A stretch of 64,000 nucleotides of DNA from DLAJ01 sp964655525 (GTDB lineage Bacteria; Bacillota; Clostridia; Lachnospirales; Lachnospiraceae): NCBI GenBank assembly GCA_964655525.1, contig CAZZNE010000019.1, forward strand, positions 9,042-73,041, written 5' to 3'. The notes beneath the pieces were generated by a model that did not search any database, had not been told where the DNA came from, and saw only the letters and a list, made by a program, of their open reading frames with translations. Shown in pieces: positions 33,001 through 42,115 of the stretch (position 1 is its first letter; each line of letters begins with the position of its first letter). The position numbers were made by a program, and so were the translations under genes.

Positions 33001-33926
33001 TGAGCACCGGAAAACTGATCTGTAATGATCTTGTCAAGAAATACGGCAAAAAAGAGATTCTGCACGGCATCGACTTAGAGATTGAACCGAATAAGATCTA
33101 CGGTCTGATCGGCAGAAACGGCGCGGGCAAGACGACGCTGCTGTCTGTTCTCACCGCACAAAGCCCTATCACAAGCGGTACGGTCACTTATAACGGCATG
33201 CCTGTCTGGGAAAATCAGGCGGCGCTTGACCATATTTGTTTTTCCAGAGAATTAAATCCTGTGTTAGGATGGGGTGCCAACAGTTTAAAGGTCAGAGATT
33301 ACTTAAAGTCCGCCTCATACTTTTTTCCCAATTGGGATCAATCACTTGCCGACCGTCTCGTCAGGGATTTTGAACTGGATCCCAAAAAGAAGATCTGCAA
33401 GCTGAGCAAAGGAATGATGTCGATGGTGACGATCGTGATCGCGCTTGCAAGCAAATCGGACATCACATTCCTCGACGAGCCCGTTGCAGGCCTGGACGTG
33501 ATCGCCCGCGATGCTTTTTACCGGGAGCTTCTTGACGACTATACCGAAACGGGGCGCACGTTCCTCATCTTCACGCACATCATCGAGGAGGCGGAGAGCC
33601 TGTTCGAGGAGACGATCTTCCTGAACGACGGCCGGATTCTTTTGAAGGAGTCCACGCAGACGCTCTTAGAACGCGCCGTTCATATCAGCGGCAAGGCGGA
33701 GGATGTGGACGCGGCGACAGCGGGACTCACCGTATATCACCCCGAAAAACTTGGCAGGAGCAAGGCCATGACCGTTCTTCTGAAGGAAGGACAGCGGATC
33801 GCAGACGGCTATGACATATGCTGCCAGAGCGTCAATCTGCAAAATCTGCTGATCGCGCTGTGCGGAAAGGAACCGCAGACCCAAGGCGCAGATGTTTCGG
33901 TTGGCAACACGGAGGATTCTTTATGA
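33000..33926 (+). CDS. ABC transporter ATP-binding protein (exporter type)
   Basis: 308 residues. Walker A GRNGAGKTT near 40, signature LSKGMMS near 135, Walker B ITFLDEP near 160 with the switch histidine in FTHIIEEA. The C-terminal 90 residues are an accessory domain. It overlaps the repressor stop by one base and the following membrane gene start by four, so the operon is tightly coupled. Powers export by the downstream membrane proteins; substrate unknown, antimicrobial peptides or cell-wall antibiotics being likely by analogy with YtrB. Confidence 0.9.
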   Translation: MSTGKLICNDLVKKYGKKEILHGIDLEIEPNKIYGLIGRNGAGKTTLLSVLTAQSPITSGTVTYNGMPVWENQAALDHICFSRELNPVLGWGANSLKVRDYLKSASYFFPNWDQSLADRLVRDFELDPKKKICKLSKGMMSMVTIVIALASKSDITFLDEPVAGLDVIARDAFYRELLDDYTETGRTFLIFTHIIEEAESLFEETIFLNDGRILLKESTQTLLERAVHISGKAEDVDAATAGLTVYHPEKLGRSKAMTVLLKEGQRIADGYDICCQSVNLQNLLIALCGKEPQTQGADVSVGNTEDSL

Positions 33927-34582
33927 AAGGCTTTTCACGTTCTATCCGCTATTTCAGCATCATGGCGGCACAATATATCGGACTTTGTTTCCTCGCGGCG
34001 GTCATATGCTTCCTGATTCGATACGTGCGGCGGCCCGAGAACCTCGGCGAGGAATCCTTCTTCATCATGATTTTACTGATCCTGTGCATCTTTATCGCAA
34101 CACTCAGTATGGGGCACTATCTGGTCATTCCGCCGATCGTGCTTTCCTGCAGCGGTACGCGAAGACAAATTTTTTGGGGAACACAGTGGATGATGCTGTT
34201 GATCGTTTCCGCCATTTTGGCGCTGTCAGGAATTTACTGCATGCTTTTTACGGATCTTAGCGGACTTGGATTCCTAAAGCTGCTGCCTTCCTTCATCGGG
34301 CTCTTTTCCATTGCCGTCGGGTTGGGCGCGCTGCTTGGCGGACTCGTCCTATGCTTTGGCAGAGCCGCTGCGATTGTCATGAGCATCTGTTCAGGGTTGT
34401 TCGGCGGGGTCGTCGGTTTTTGCTCCGTTGCGCTGTTTTCCGAATCGAGCTTTTTATTCTCCATCATCAAGCCGATCGGAGACGGCATTCCCTATTTACT
34501 GCTTTGGGGTCTGCTCATTCTGCTTGCCGGCAGCGTTGTCATCCATTATGTGATCCTTCATAAAGCTGCGGTCAATCGCTAA
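33923..34582 (+). CDS. ABC exporter membrane subunit
   Basis: 219 residues from the ATG at 33923, overlapping the ATPase stop as ATGA. Six hydrophobic helices: an initial pair near 10-65, a TMD pair around 90-125 and further helices to the end. No known domain; role as permease is from position and topology. The longer upstream reading is out of the coupled frame and unlikely. Confidence 0.75.
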   Translation: MKGFSRSIRYFSIMAAQYIGLCFLAAVICFLIRYVRRPENLGEESFFIMILLILCIFIATLSMGHYLVIPPIVLSCSGTRRQIFWGTQWMMLLIVSAILALSGIYCMLFTDLSGLGFLKLLPSFIGLFSIAVGLGALLGGLVLCFGRAAAIVMSICSGLFGGVVGFCSVALFSESSFLFSIIKPIGDGIPYLLLWGLLILLAGSVVIHYVILHKAAVNR

Positions 34583-34583
34583 A

Positions 34584-34637
34584 AAAGAATGCTCCGCATT
34601 CTTTGCGAGATTTCGCTTAAAAGTGCTTCGCACTTTT
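34584..34637 (+). repeat. Two short hairpins between membrane subunit genes
   Basis: AAAGAATGC-TCC-GCATTCTTT (34584-34604) and AAAAGTGC-TTC-GCACTTTT (34619-34637), with an outer imperfect GCGAG/CTCGC helix. They may act as partial terminators or processing sites, lowering expression of the downstream gene. Confidence 0.5.
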
Positions 34638-34698
34638 TGCAAAACTCGCGTATACGATATTTCCTAAAATCTCTTGCATGCAAAGGAGATCTGGCGCT

Positions 34699-35427
34699 AT
34701 GAAAAAAACACTGCTTCCCATGCTCCGGCAGGGAATCCCTTTTTACTTCATAACTTTTTTCTTTGTCTTTGGCTTCGGTCTGTTCGGTACGATTTTCTTC
34801 GAAGTTCTCATGCGCGTTTCCGAGGTCAGAGCCGAAAATCCGCAAACGTTTGAAATGGCGTTTTTAATGTCGGTGATCGCCTTTATGGGTGTCATTTTTC
34901 TCTTTGCCATGCTGATTGTCCAGCGGAATTTTCAAATCGCCGTCGGCATGAGCCGCACGCGAAAAAGTTTTTTTGCCGGCAGCGTGCTGTGTGCATTGAT
35001 CGTTGTAGTATCCGGTGTCGCCGCACTTTTTATCGTCTCGCTGACCGAACAGCTCAGACTGCGATACTGGTGGAGCGAATACCCCTGTGAAAGTAAGTAC
35101 CTCGAATCCATTACCCCGGCAATGCTACTCTTTTTTATGTTTGCTTTTGTCGTGCTGTCACAGTTCATCGGCGTGTTGTTCCTACGTTTTGGCAAGCTTG
35201 CTTTCTGGGTGCTGTGGTTTGCATGGATGCTCGGTTGTTTTATCATCCCGCGCATCAAAGACGACCTGGAAGAAAAACGGGATACCGTATTTTCCGGCAT
35301 CGGTCATATGGTCAGGCAGATCGTCTTCGGATTTCCACTTTTCGCATGGCTTTTGATCGGAACCGCTCTTTTGGTTCTGCTCCTGTTCATCAGCTACCGC
35401 ATACTGATGCGCCAGCAGGTAGTATAA
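34699..35427 (+). CDS. Second ABC exporter membrane subunit
   Basis: 242 residues from the ATG at 34699 (AAAGGAG ten bases ahead). Six helices, with a polar loop WWSEYPCESKYLESIT between the third and fourth. Resembles the preceding membrane subunit in size and topology and probably forms a heteromeric permease with it. The two-hairpin spacer sets it slightly apart from the first genes. Function by context only. Confidence 0.7.
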   Translation: MKKTLLPMLRQGIPFYFITFFFVFGFGLFGTIFFEVLMRVSEVRAENPQTFEMAFLMSVIAFMGVIFLFAMLIVQRNFQIAVGMSRTRKSFFAGSVLCALIVVVSGVAALFIVSLTEQLRLRYWWSEYPCESKYLESITPAMLLFFMFAFVVLSQFIGVLFLRFGKLAFWVLWFAWMLGCFIIPRIKDDLEEKRDTVFSGIGHMVRQIVFGFPLFAWLLIGTALLVLLLFISYRILMRQQVV

Positions 35428-35461
35428 CGGTTCTTCTTGTTTGTATTGCGGGGACGCCCGC

Positions 35462-35490
35462 TTACAAAAGAGTGCTTCGCACTCCTGTAA
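35462..35490 (+). repeat. Hairpin GAGTGC-TTC-GCACTC
   Basis: TTACA (35462-35466) and TGTAA (35486-35490) flank a GAGTGC-TTC-GCACTC stem. The GTGCTTCGCAC core also occurs at 34623-34633, so this is a repeated small hairpin of the region. Confidence 0.45.
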
Positions 35491-35549
35491 TAAAATTTAC
35501 TATAAAATTGGCATGCTCACACATTATTTTTTGGGAAAGGATGAAATTT

Positions 35550-36545
35550 ATGAGTCTCGTAGTAAAAAATCTTTCAAAAAAATACGGGGATAAAACCGTA
35601 CTCGAAAACCTGAATTTTACAATGGAAAAGCCGGGCGTTTACGCGCTGCTCGGCACAAACGGCGCAGGTAAGACCACCTCCATCCGCATGATGCTCGGTA
35701 TGCTCTCCAAAAACACTGGCGAAGTGCTTTGGAACGGAAAGCCGCTCGACACCGCAACCTGTAATGTCGGCTATCTCGCCGAGGAACGCGGTCTGTATCC
35801 GAAGTACGCACTTATGGATCAGTTGATCTATTTTGCCGGTCTGCGCGGCGTCCCAAAGGCGGAGGCAAAAAAGCGCATCAAGTATTGGGCTGCCCGTCTG
35901 GAGGTAGAGGAATATCTCTACCCGAACGCTTCGGCGGATACTTCGGCTGCGGATGCTGCGCAGGGCGGATCGGGTAATGCGCGCAAGAAAGCAAAAAAGA
36001 ACAAACCAAAGATTGCAGATCAGTTGTCCAAGGGAAATCAGCAGAAGATCCAGTTCATGACCGCTCTGATCTCCAATCCGGAGCTGCTGATCTTAGACGA
36101 GCCGCTCTCCGGTCTTGACCCCGTCAACACCGATTTATTCAAAAATATCATCCGCGAGGAGATCGCAGCGGGCAAGTATTTGATCATGTCAAGCCATCAG
36201 ATGGCGACAGTCGAGGAGTTCTGTACCGACATTACCATTCTCGACCACTCAAAGGTCGTCCTGCAGGGTAATTTGAACGACATCAAAAAAAGCTACGGCC
36301 GCGTCAATCTTGCGCTCAAGGTCGAGCAGGACATCGCGCCCTATATCACGCGCGCAGGTGTCACGCTTCTGACGGAAAAAGAACATGAATACCAGTTGAA
36401 AGTAACCGGTGAGGCACAGGCAAACGAGCTGCTCTCCATGCTGATCGCAGATCACATTCCGGTCATTACCTTTGACCTGCGCGAGCCGTCCTTACATGAA
36501 ATCTTTGTTGAAAAAGTAGGTGGTGATGCTCATGAAACAGTATAA
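35550..36545 (+). CDS. ABC transporter ATP-binding protein with lysine-rich insert
   Basis: 331 residues from the ATG at 35550 (an ATG at 35541 sits too close to the site). NatA-like: Walker A GTNGAGKTT near 36, Walker B LLILDEP, signature LSKGNQQKIQ. Between the helical subdomain and the signature lies a low-complexity insert (about 30 residues: NASADTSAADAAQGGSG then basic KKAKKNKPK) that is absent from most relatives. The C-terminal domain is longer than usual. It overlaps the next permease start by 14 bases. Substrate unknown, sodium or drug export being typical of NatA. Confidence 0.9.
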   Translation: MSLVVKNLSKKYGDKTVLENLNFTMEKPGVYALLGTNGAGKTTSIRMMLGMLSKNTGEVLWNGKPLDTATCNVGYLAEERGLYPKYALMDQLIYFAGLRGVPKAEAKKRIKYWAARLEVEEYLYPNASADTSAADAAQGGSGNARKKAKKNKPKIADQLSKGNQQKIQFMTALISNPELLILDEPLSGLDPVNTDLFKNIIREEIAAGKYLIMSSHQMATVEEFCTDITILDHSKVVLQGNLNDIKKSYGRVNLALKVEQDIAPYITRAGVTLLTEKEHEYQLKVTGEAQANELLSMLIADHIPVITFDLREPSLHEIFVEKVGGDAHETV

Positions 36546-37899
36546 AGAACAATTGACAGGAACCGGCATGGTCTATCGTTTTACTCTGCAGCAATTCCTG
36601 AAAAATAAAGCAAATATGATATCACTTGTGATCATGATCCTGTTTGCTATCGGCTCCGTGCCCGTCACGTCCCTCATAAACGGCGGCGGTGACAAGGAAG
36701 GGCATTCGGAAATCTCTAACGTTTACTTTGGCAGCGATACCGAACCGTATGCTTTAACCTATACCGATCTGCAGAGTGCGGCTGCTGCCGATGCGTTCTG
36801 GTCGGAAACATCCTTTCATGATGACGCGGAGATAGAACTTACCGGGGACGTTATCAGGGACGTTGGGTACGGAAGCTGGAACGCGCCGGCTGCCCGCGAT
36901 GTGTATGCCGGTATCTTCTTTGATCCCCAAACCGGCATGTATCAGCTTTCCATTATCGCTGCTGAAGATACGGAGCTGTCGGATGAGGATTTGGCTGCAC
37001 TCAGCACATTCCTCATGGAGCAATTTGATCAGGTGCGCTACCGCACGCTGAATATCTCCAATGAGCAGCTTGCCTTTGTCATGGGTTCCTGGGAATCCGA
37101 CACGCAGTCGTTTGATTCTTATTTAGAGGATGAGAACCGCTTCGATACCCAATACATTGTACAGCTCATTTACTCCATCGTCGTTATGATGGTGAGCGTG
37201 CTCTCGGTATCCTATATTGTACGAACCGTAATTGAAGAGAAGGCTTCCAAGCTCATTGAGCTTTTGATGGTAAGCGTAAAGCCGCTTGCCCTGATCGTCG
37301 GCAAGATCCTTGCCGCCATGACCTATGTGCTTTTGACTATGGGCGGCATGGTGCTCGGCTATGTCTTATCCCGCGCTGTATGCAGCCAGTTTATGGCGGT
37401 TGCCCCGCTGACGGATATGTTTGCCGGCAGCTTCACGTTTTCCGGCAGTCTGACGAACATGAGCATCGTTTTTGTGATCGCCGTCGTGATCTCTCTTCTG
37501 CTCGCGTTCTTAACGTTCGCGATCATCGCGGGACTCTCGGCAACGGGCTGCTCCTCCACAGAAGATACGGAAAGCGCGACGATGGGCGTGACGCTCCTGA
37601 TCATGGCAGGCTACATGATCTCCATCATCGCGACATCAAGCGGCAGCACAGCTCTCGCCTATGCGACGAGCATCATCCCTGTCGTATCCGTATTCTGTGC
37701 GCCGATCCACTATATGATGGGGACGATCGGCATCGGCGTATTGATCGTTTCCTGGGTACTGCAGGCAGCCGTCGTCATCCTTCTTGCCGTATTCTGCGCA
37801 AGGATTTATACAAGCCTGCTCATGCACCGCGGAAACCGCGTAAAGTTTACCGATATGCTTTCTATGGCAAAAACATCCTCAGCAAAGGGGGTACAATAA
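36532..37899 (+). CDS. ABC-2 family permease
   Basis: 455 residues from the ATG at 36532 with GGTGGTG ahead. One N-terminal helix (about 26-45), a large external domain (about 50-205), then five helices in the C-terminal half with the ERT-like TVIEEKASKLIELLMVSVKPLALIVGKIL loop typical of NatB/ABC-2 permeases. Pairs with the preceding ATPase and the next permease as a heterodimeric exporter. Confidence 0.88.
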   Translation: MKQYKEQLTGTGMVYRFTLQQFLKNKANMISLVIMILFAIGSVPVTSLINGGGDKEGHSEISNVYFGSDTEPYALTYTDLQSAAAADAFWSETSFHDDAEIELTGDVIRDVGYGSWNAPAARDVYAGIFFDPQTGMYQLSIIAAEDTELSDEDLAALSTFLMEQFDQVRYRTLNISNEQLAFVMGSWESDTQSFDSYLEDENRFDTQYIVQLIYSIVVMMVSVLSVSYIVRTVIEEKASKLIELLMVSVKPLALIVGKILAAMTYVLLTMGGMVLGYVLSRAVCSQFMAVAPLTDMFAGSFTFSGSLTNMSIVFVIAVVISLLLAFLTFAIIAGLSATGCSSTEDTESATMGVTLLIMAGYMISIIATSSGSTALAYATSIIPVVSVFCAPIHYMMGTIGIGVLIVSWVLQAAVVILLAVFCARIYTSLLMHRGNRVKFTDMLSMAKTSSAKGVQ

Positions 37900-37900
37900 T

Positions 37901-39277
37901 ATGAAAAATATCAGTCAGGCAAACGCAACAAAACAAGTATTCTCTTTTACGCTGACACAACAGCTCAACGCAAAGAGCTATCGCACGATCACGATCCTGC
38001 TCGCAGTCATATTCTTCCTGCTTCCGGCCATCATCATGCCCTGTGTGGAAGCGTTCGGAAAACACAGCGCTAAGGCGGACGAACCTTCGCCTGTTACGGA
38101 AGTCTATGTTGTGGACAACACACCCGTCTCCGTGGACTTTAATTTCTTAAGCCAAATGGGAAACGTCCGTTTCTCCGGTATTTCGTATATCGACTGCGGG
38201 GATGATCTTGACCATGCAAAGGAGCTTGCCGACGCAAATCCGACAAGCCTGATCCTTGCGATCGACGCAAATGAGACTTATCGTTTCAACCTGCTTCGCA
38301 CGGATGAATGCGATATATCAAAGAATGACGCCAGAGCGCTCGAGGATTACATCAACCTGTACTTCCGCCTTGTACTCAGCGAAAAAGCAGGTATTTCCTA
38401 TGAAACGCTTGCCGCGCTTTCCGTTCCGGTTGTGTCACAGACAATGCATATGACCGCAAACGGGCTGCCCGCAGAAGATGAAAATCAGGATCCCGACGAC
38501 CCCCTGACGGCAATGAAGCCGGTGTTATCCATGCTTCTTCCTTATGTGAATATGATGCTGCTCTACTTCCTTGTTCTTTTCTACGGACAGGGTGTGGCAA
38601 ACTGCGTGATCATGGAAAAGACCTCAAAGCTGATGGACACCTTCTTAGTTTCCGTCAAACCCGCCGCAATGGTATTCGGCAAAGTATTCGCGATCATCAC
38701 TGCGAGCGTTCTCCAGTTTGTCCTTTGGATCGCAGCGTTGGTCGGGGGCTTTGCAGCCGGCTCCGCACTCGTAAAAATGATCAATCCGCAATCGGATATG
38801 GTGCTGCTCGCCTTCTTTGATCTGCTCGGTGATGTGTCGGGCATGTTCACTGTTCCGGGTGTGATCCTCGCCCTGCTCATGGTCATCGGCGCGTTCGCGC
38901 TCTATTGCGGACTTGCCGCGATCGGAGGCTCTCTTGCGAGCAAGCCGGAGGATTTATCCTCAACAAACGGCCTGTTTACACTTGTCCTGATCGTCAGCTT
39001 CTTTGCGGTGATCGCATCCGGCGCCGTAACGGGAAATATGCCGGAAACCGCCGCATGGTATGACTATGTACCGTTTACGTCGATCTTAGTGACACCGAGC
39101 CGCGTGCTCTTAGGCTACGTCTCCGTTCCGACCGCATGCATCTCGCTTGCTCTCGTACTCGCCTGCGTCGCTCTCTTTCTTGCCGCTGCGGGTAAGGTGT
39201 ACCGCATGATGTCGCTGTATAAGGGCAATCCGCCCAAGCCTGCGGCGCTCATCGGGATGCTGAAAAATAAGCAATAA
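37901..39277 (+). CDS. ABC-2 family permease, second subunit
   Basis: 458 residues, start two bases after the previous stop, with an AAAGGGGG site. Same layout as the first permease: helix, external domain (about 55-205), then helices after CVIMEKTSKLMDTFLVSVKPAAMVFGKVF. The two permeases are clearly paralogues and form the transport channel with the ATPase at 35550. Confidence 0.88.
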   Translation: MKNISQANATKQVFSFTLTQQLNAKSYRTITILLAVIFFLLPAIIMPCVEAFGKHSAKADEPSPVTEVYVVDNTPVSVDFNFLSQMGNVRFSGISYIDCGDDLDHAKELADANPTSLILAIDANETYRFNLLRTDECDISKNDARALEDYINLYFRLVLSEKAGISYETLAALSVPVVSQTMHMTANGLPAEDENQDPDDPLTAMKPVLSMLLPYVNMMLLYFLVLFYGQGVANCVIMEKTSKLMDTFLVSVKPAAMVFGKVFAIITASVLQFVLWIAALVGGFAAGSALVKMINPQSDMVLLAFFDLLGDVSGMFTVPGVILALLMVIGAFALYCGLAAIGGSLASKPEDLSSTNGLFTLVLIVSFFAVIASGAVTGNMPETAAWYDYVPFTSILVTPSRVLLGYVSVPTACISLALVLACVALFLAAAGKVYRMMSLYKGNPPKPAALIGMLKNKQ

Positions 39278-39278
39278 A

Positions 39279-39306
39279 AAAGATTGGCGCATCCGCACCA
39301 ATCTTT
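39279..39306 (+). terminator. Terminator after the ABC-2 operon
   Basis: AAAGATTGGCGC and GCACCAATCTTT arms around ATCC (one mismatch). Very similar in sequence to the terminator at 683-712. Confidence 0.7.
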
Positions 39307-39337
39307 CAAAACAGAGATATTTTCCTAATATGAATAC

Positions 39338-39382
39338 AAAAAAACGGGATATACGGCTTTCTGCCGTATGCCCCGTTTTTTT
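39338..39382 (-). terminator. Terminator of the PAS-GGDEF-EAL gene
   Basis: A long stem with AAAAAAACGGG and CCCGTTTTTTT ends, facing the minus-strand gene and 31 bases after its stop; on that strand it ends in seven T. Confidence 0.85.
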
Positions 39383-39412
39383 ATAAAATCTATATCTGCC
39401 CTGAACCGGAAC

Positions 39413-41095
39413 TCACTGCGCACCATTACCGCTTTGCACCAGTTCCCAAAACTTTCTGATCTCAATTGGTCTTGAGTAATAATACCCTTGAAACCATGTA
39501 GACTGATACTTCCGCAGATAATTCTGTAATTCCTCTGTTTCCACGCCCTCCAGGCAGGTACTCATGCCGGAACTGTTGGCAAATTCCACGATCGACTTGA
39601 CCATGGCCTGTTTTTTGGCGTCTTCCGTAATCCCTCGGATGAAACTCATATCCAGTTTGATCTCATCCATCGGGGCGTAAAGCACGATCGCGGAGGATGC
39701 GCTTCCGGTTCCGTAGTCATCCATCGCCATGCGGATTCCATGACTCTGAAAAAATTCCACTTCTCTTTTTATCACATCTAACGGCATGTCCCTGCATCGT
39801 TCCGTCAACTCCATGCACAGATGGCTGGCCGGAAACCCTGTCTGTTCCAAAATGCGCAGCACTTCCGACCGAAACTCCTCCCGCTCCATCTGTCTTGCCG
39901 ACACATTGACGTTCAGCACAAACTCCGGTAAGAGCGCAAGCAGTCCCACCGTTTCCTGCAGCGCCGTTTTCAGCACATAGTTGCCGAGCTCATACATCCC
40001 GGGATCTGTTTCCATCCATTCGATAAACATACCGGGCGGCACAGTTCCATAAGGTTCCCTGCGCCATCTGACCAGCGCTTCCGCGCCTGCGATGCACCCC
40101 GTGCCGGAAGCCACGATCGGCTGGTACTCTACATAGAATCCGTCACAGCCTTCCCTGACCGACTGATGGATGATTTTCATCAATTCCAGATTGACATTGT
40201 TTGACGTGCGCACCTCATCATTAAAAATGATCAATTTTCCCTGATGCTCTGTTTCCGAATGTCCCAACGCATAAGCTGCCTTAGAACTGAAAGCATCAGC
40301 TTTTCCGTCATACTGCTCGATCAGGATCGCTCCTGCGCATATTTTAAGGGTAATCCACCTGTTGTCTACCTGAATGCCTTTTGCCAGCTTGTCCCTGAGC
40401 GCCTGTTCAAACTTCAGCAGCTTCTCCCTGCCGGCTTTCCTTAGGATAAATCCGAATTTGGGACCGTCGAGGCGGTAAACCGCACTGTTCTCATCCATCA
40501 TAAAAATAAACTGCAGCGCCGTTTCTTTCAGGATCTGGTTGGTAAAGTCCGTGCCGTAAATGATGTTCAGATTGTTAAATCGCTCCAGCTTGATCATTAA
40601 TATGGCAAACGGTTCTTTTTTTCCGATTTCAATCTCAAGGTCTGCCGTAAATCTTGCATGGGAGTATAAATCCGTCAGGGCGTCAATTCTTGGCAGAACA
40701 TTTTCATTATGCATCAAAACGAGCAGATACCTTTCCGCATTCTTTTCATCTGTCACAATATCCGTATGGAAGCTGAACATATGATATTCACCGGAAGTCC
40801 CCTTCATCCGGACGCACAATTCCCTGTCCAGATCGATTCCCCTTATCCTTTTGGGCAGCTCCTCCTCATACTCCCACAGATCATCCGGATGGATCAGGTC
40901 ACGCATGATCTCATAATGATCCGGAATATACGTATCCTGTATCCCGAAGTAGGCTTTGGCTGTCTCTGAAAACCATGCGCGGTTCTGCTCTAAATGCAGC
41001 ATATAAATGTAGGTATCGTCCGCCAGCATATTCCATTTGTTCATCAACGAATCTATGTAACTTGCGTTATCCCGCCAAAATTCCGTTTCTCCCAT
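39413..41095 (-). CDS. PAS - degenerate GGDEF - EAL c-di-GMP phosphodiesterase
   Basis: 560 residues from the ATG at 41095, preceded by GGGGGT eight bases ahead; an ATG at 41110 is possible, while upstream ATGs lie in the promoter. A PAS-like sensor (about 1-125), a GGDEF fold with the motif worn to LDGPKFG so no cyclase is expected, and an EAL domain with EALVRW, NVSARQ, ELTER, MDDYGTG, IKLDMSF and EGVE, all catalytic and metal residues kept. Expected activity: c-di-GMP hydrolysis, with PAS and the inactive GGDEF as control modules. Single gene. Confidence 0.9.
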   Translation of the reverse strand: MGETEFWRDNASYIDSLMNKWNMLADDTYIYMLHLEQNRAWFSETAKAYFGIQDTYIPDHYEIMRDLIHPDDLWEYEEELPKRIRGIDLDRELCVRMKGTSGEYHMFSFHTDIVTDEKNAERYLLVLMHNENVLPRIDALTDLYSHARFTADLEIEIGKKEPFAILMIKLERFNNLNIIYGTDFTNQILKETALQFIFMMDENSAVYRLDGPKFGFILRKAGREKLLKFEQALRDKLAKGIQVDNRWITLKICAGAILIEQYDGKADAFSSKAAYALGHSETEHQGKLIIFNDEVRTSNNVNLELMKIIHQSVREGCDGFYVEYQPIVASGTGCIAGAEALVRWRREPYGTVPPGMFIEWMETDPGMYELGNYVLKTALQETVGLLALLPEFVLNVNVSARQMEREEFRSEVLRILEQTGFPASHLCMELTERCRDMPLDVIKREVEFFQSHGIRMAMDDYGTGSASSAIVLYAPMDEIKLDMSFIRGITEDAKKQAMVKSIVEFANSSGMSTCLEGVETEELQNYLRKYQSTWFQGYYYSRPIEIRKFWELVQSGNGAQ

Positions 41096-41162
41096 GTATA
41101 ATACCCCCATTCGTATCATTTCCCTATCATGAATGGTTTTCCCCTTTATCATTTCTATTTCA

Positions 41163-41191
41163 AGTATACTAAACCATGAAATCAATAGCAA
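41163..41191 (-). promoter_or_regulatory. Sigma-A promoter of the EAL gene
   Basis: Minus strand TTGCTA (41191-41186), 17-base spacer, TATACT (41168-41163). The transcript would start near 41156. Confidence 0.7.
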
Positions 41192-41289
41192 CTCAAACAT
41201 TTTACACCGTTACGGAAAACATCTTGCCTGCATGGCACAAAATAAGTAAAATGTGATTAAACGCTCGCAAAAAACAGGAGGATTCCCTC

Positions 41290-41988
41290 ATGCAAAATAG
41301 ATACAACACCATCGTCTTTGATTTGGACGGCACCCTTTTAAATACATTGGAGGACTTAAAGAACAGCGTGAATTACGCACTTTCCGCTATGGATTATCCG
41401 ACACGCACTTTGGAAGAAATCCGGCTTGCGGTCGGCAACGGCGCGCGCACGCTCCTTCGCCGCAGCATTCCCTCATCCGCTGATGAAGCTGCCCTGGAAC
41501 AGGCTTTCGCTCATTTCCGTGCTCACTACGGAGCGCATTGTAATGATCTTACCGCGCCCTACGAAGGCATTCTTCCGATGCTTGACACATTAAAAAACAG
41601 AGGTTTCCGACTTGCCATCGTCTCCAATAAACCCGACGCGGCAGTCAAAAAGCTCTGCTCTCTTTATTTCTCTGAATGGATATCCGTCGCCATCGGCGAA
41701 CGGGAAAACGTGCGCAGAAAACCGGCGCCGGATTCGGTATACGCCGCGCTGCGCGAGCTCTCCGGTTCTGACTCCATGCCCGATACCGCTTCGGGCAACG
41801 GTTTTTCCTCCACAATATATGTCGGCGATTCCGACGTGGACATTGCAACTGCCGCTGCTGCCGGCATGGACTGTGTGAGCGTTGCATGGGGCTTCCGTGA
41901 TGAGGTATTTTTGCGCGCACGCGGCGCGTCCCGCGTCATTCACACGCCGTCCGAACTGCCTGCGCTGCTCGGTTTTCCGCCTTCATAA
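41290..41988 (+). CDS. HAD hydrolase, phosphoglycolate phosphatase-like
   Basis: 232 residues, AGGAGG site. Motif I FDLDGTLL with D11 and D13, motif II VSNKP, motif III RRKPAPD and motif IV VGDSDVD are complete, with a C1 helical cap. Typical of Gph/PpaX proteins that dephosphorylate phosphoglycolate, pyrophosphate or sugar phosphates. Followed by a three-hairpin cluster before the cardiolipin synthase gene. Substrate cannot be read from the sequence. Confidence 0.93.
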   Translation: MQNRYNTIVFDLDGTLLNTLEDLKNSVNYALSAMDYPTRTLEEIRLAVGNGARTLLRRSIPSSADEAALEQAFAHFRAHYGAHCNDLTAPYEGILPMLDTLKNRGFRLAIVSNKPDAAVKKLCSLYFSEWISVAIGERENVRRKPAPDSVYAALRELSGSDSMPDTASGNGFSSTIYVGDSDVDIATAAAAGMDCVSVAWGFRDEVFLRARGASRVIHTPSELPALLGFPPS

Positions 41989-41989
41989 C

Positions 41990-42115
41990 CTAAGGAAACA
42001 CTGATTAAATCAGTGTTTCCTTAGAACCTCCGGTGGATGCGCACGGATTTGCAGCGGAATTATACTGCTTCGCAGCGCAAATCCGTCGCGGGAAACGCTT
42101 TGATCAGCGTTTCCC
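41990..42115. repeat. Three-hairpin cluster
   Basis: A perfect 17-bp inverted repeat with a one-base centre (41990-42024, starting CTAAGGAAACACTG), a 10-bp inverted repeat ACGGATTTGC/GCAAATCCGT (42043-42086) enclosing a CTGCTTCGCAG mini-hairpin, and a 10-bp stem GGGAAACGCT/AGCGTTTCCC (42090-42115) that ends in the cls stop codon. Convergent position suggests termination, but the size and the repeated GGAAACxCT arms suggest a small mobile or repeat element. Confidence 0.6.
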
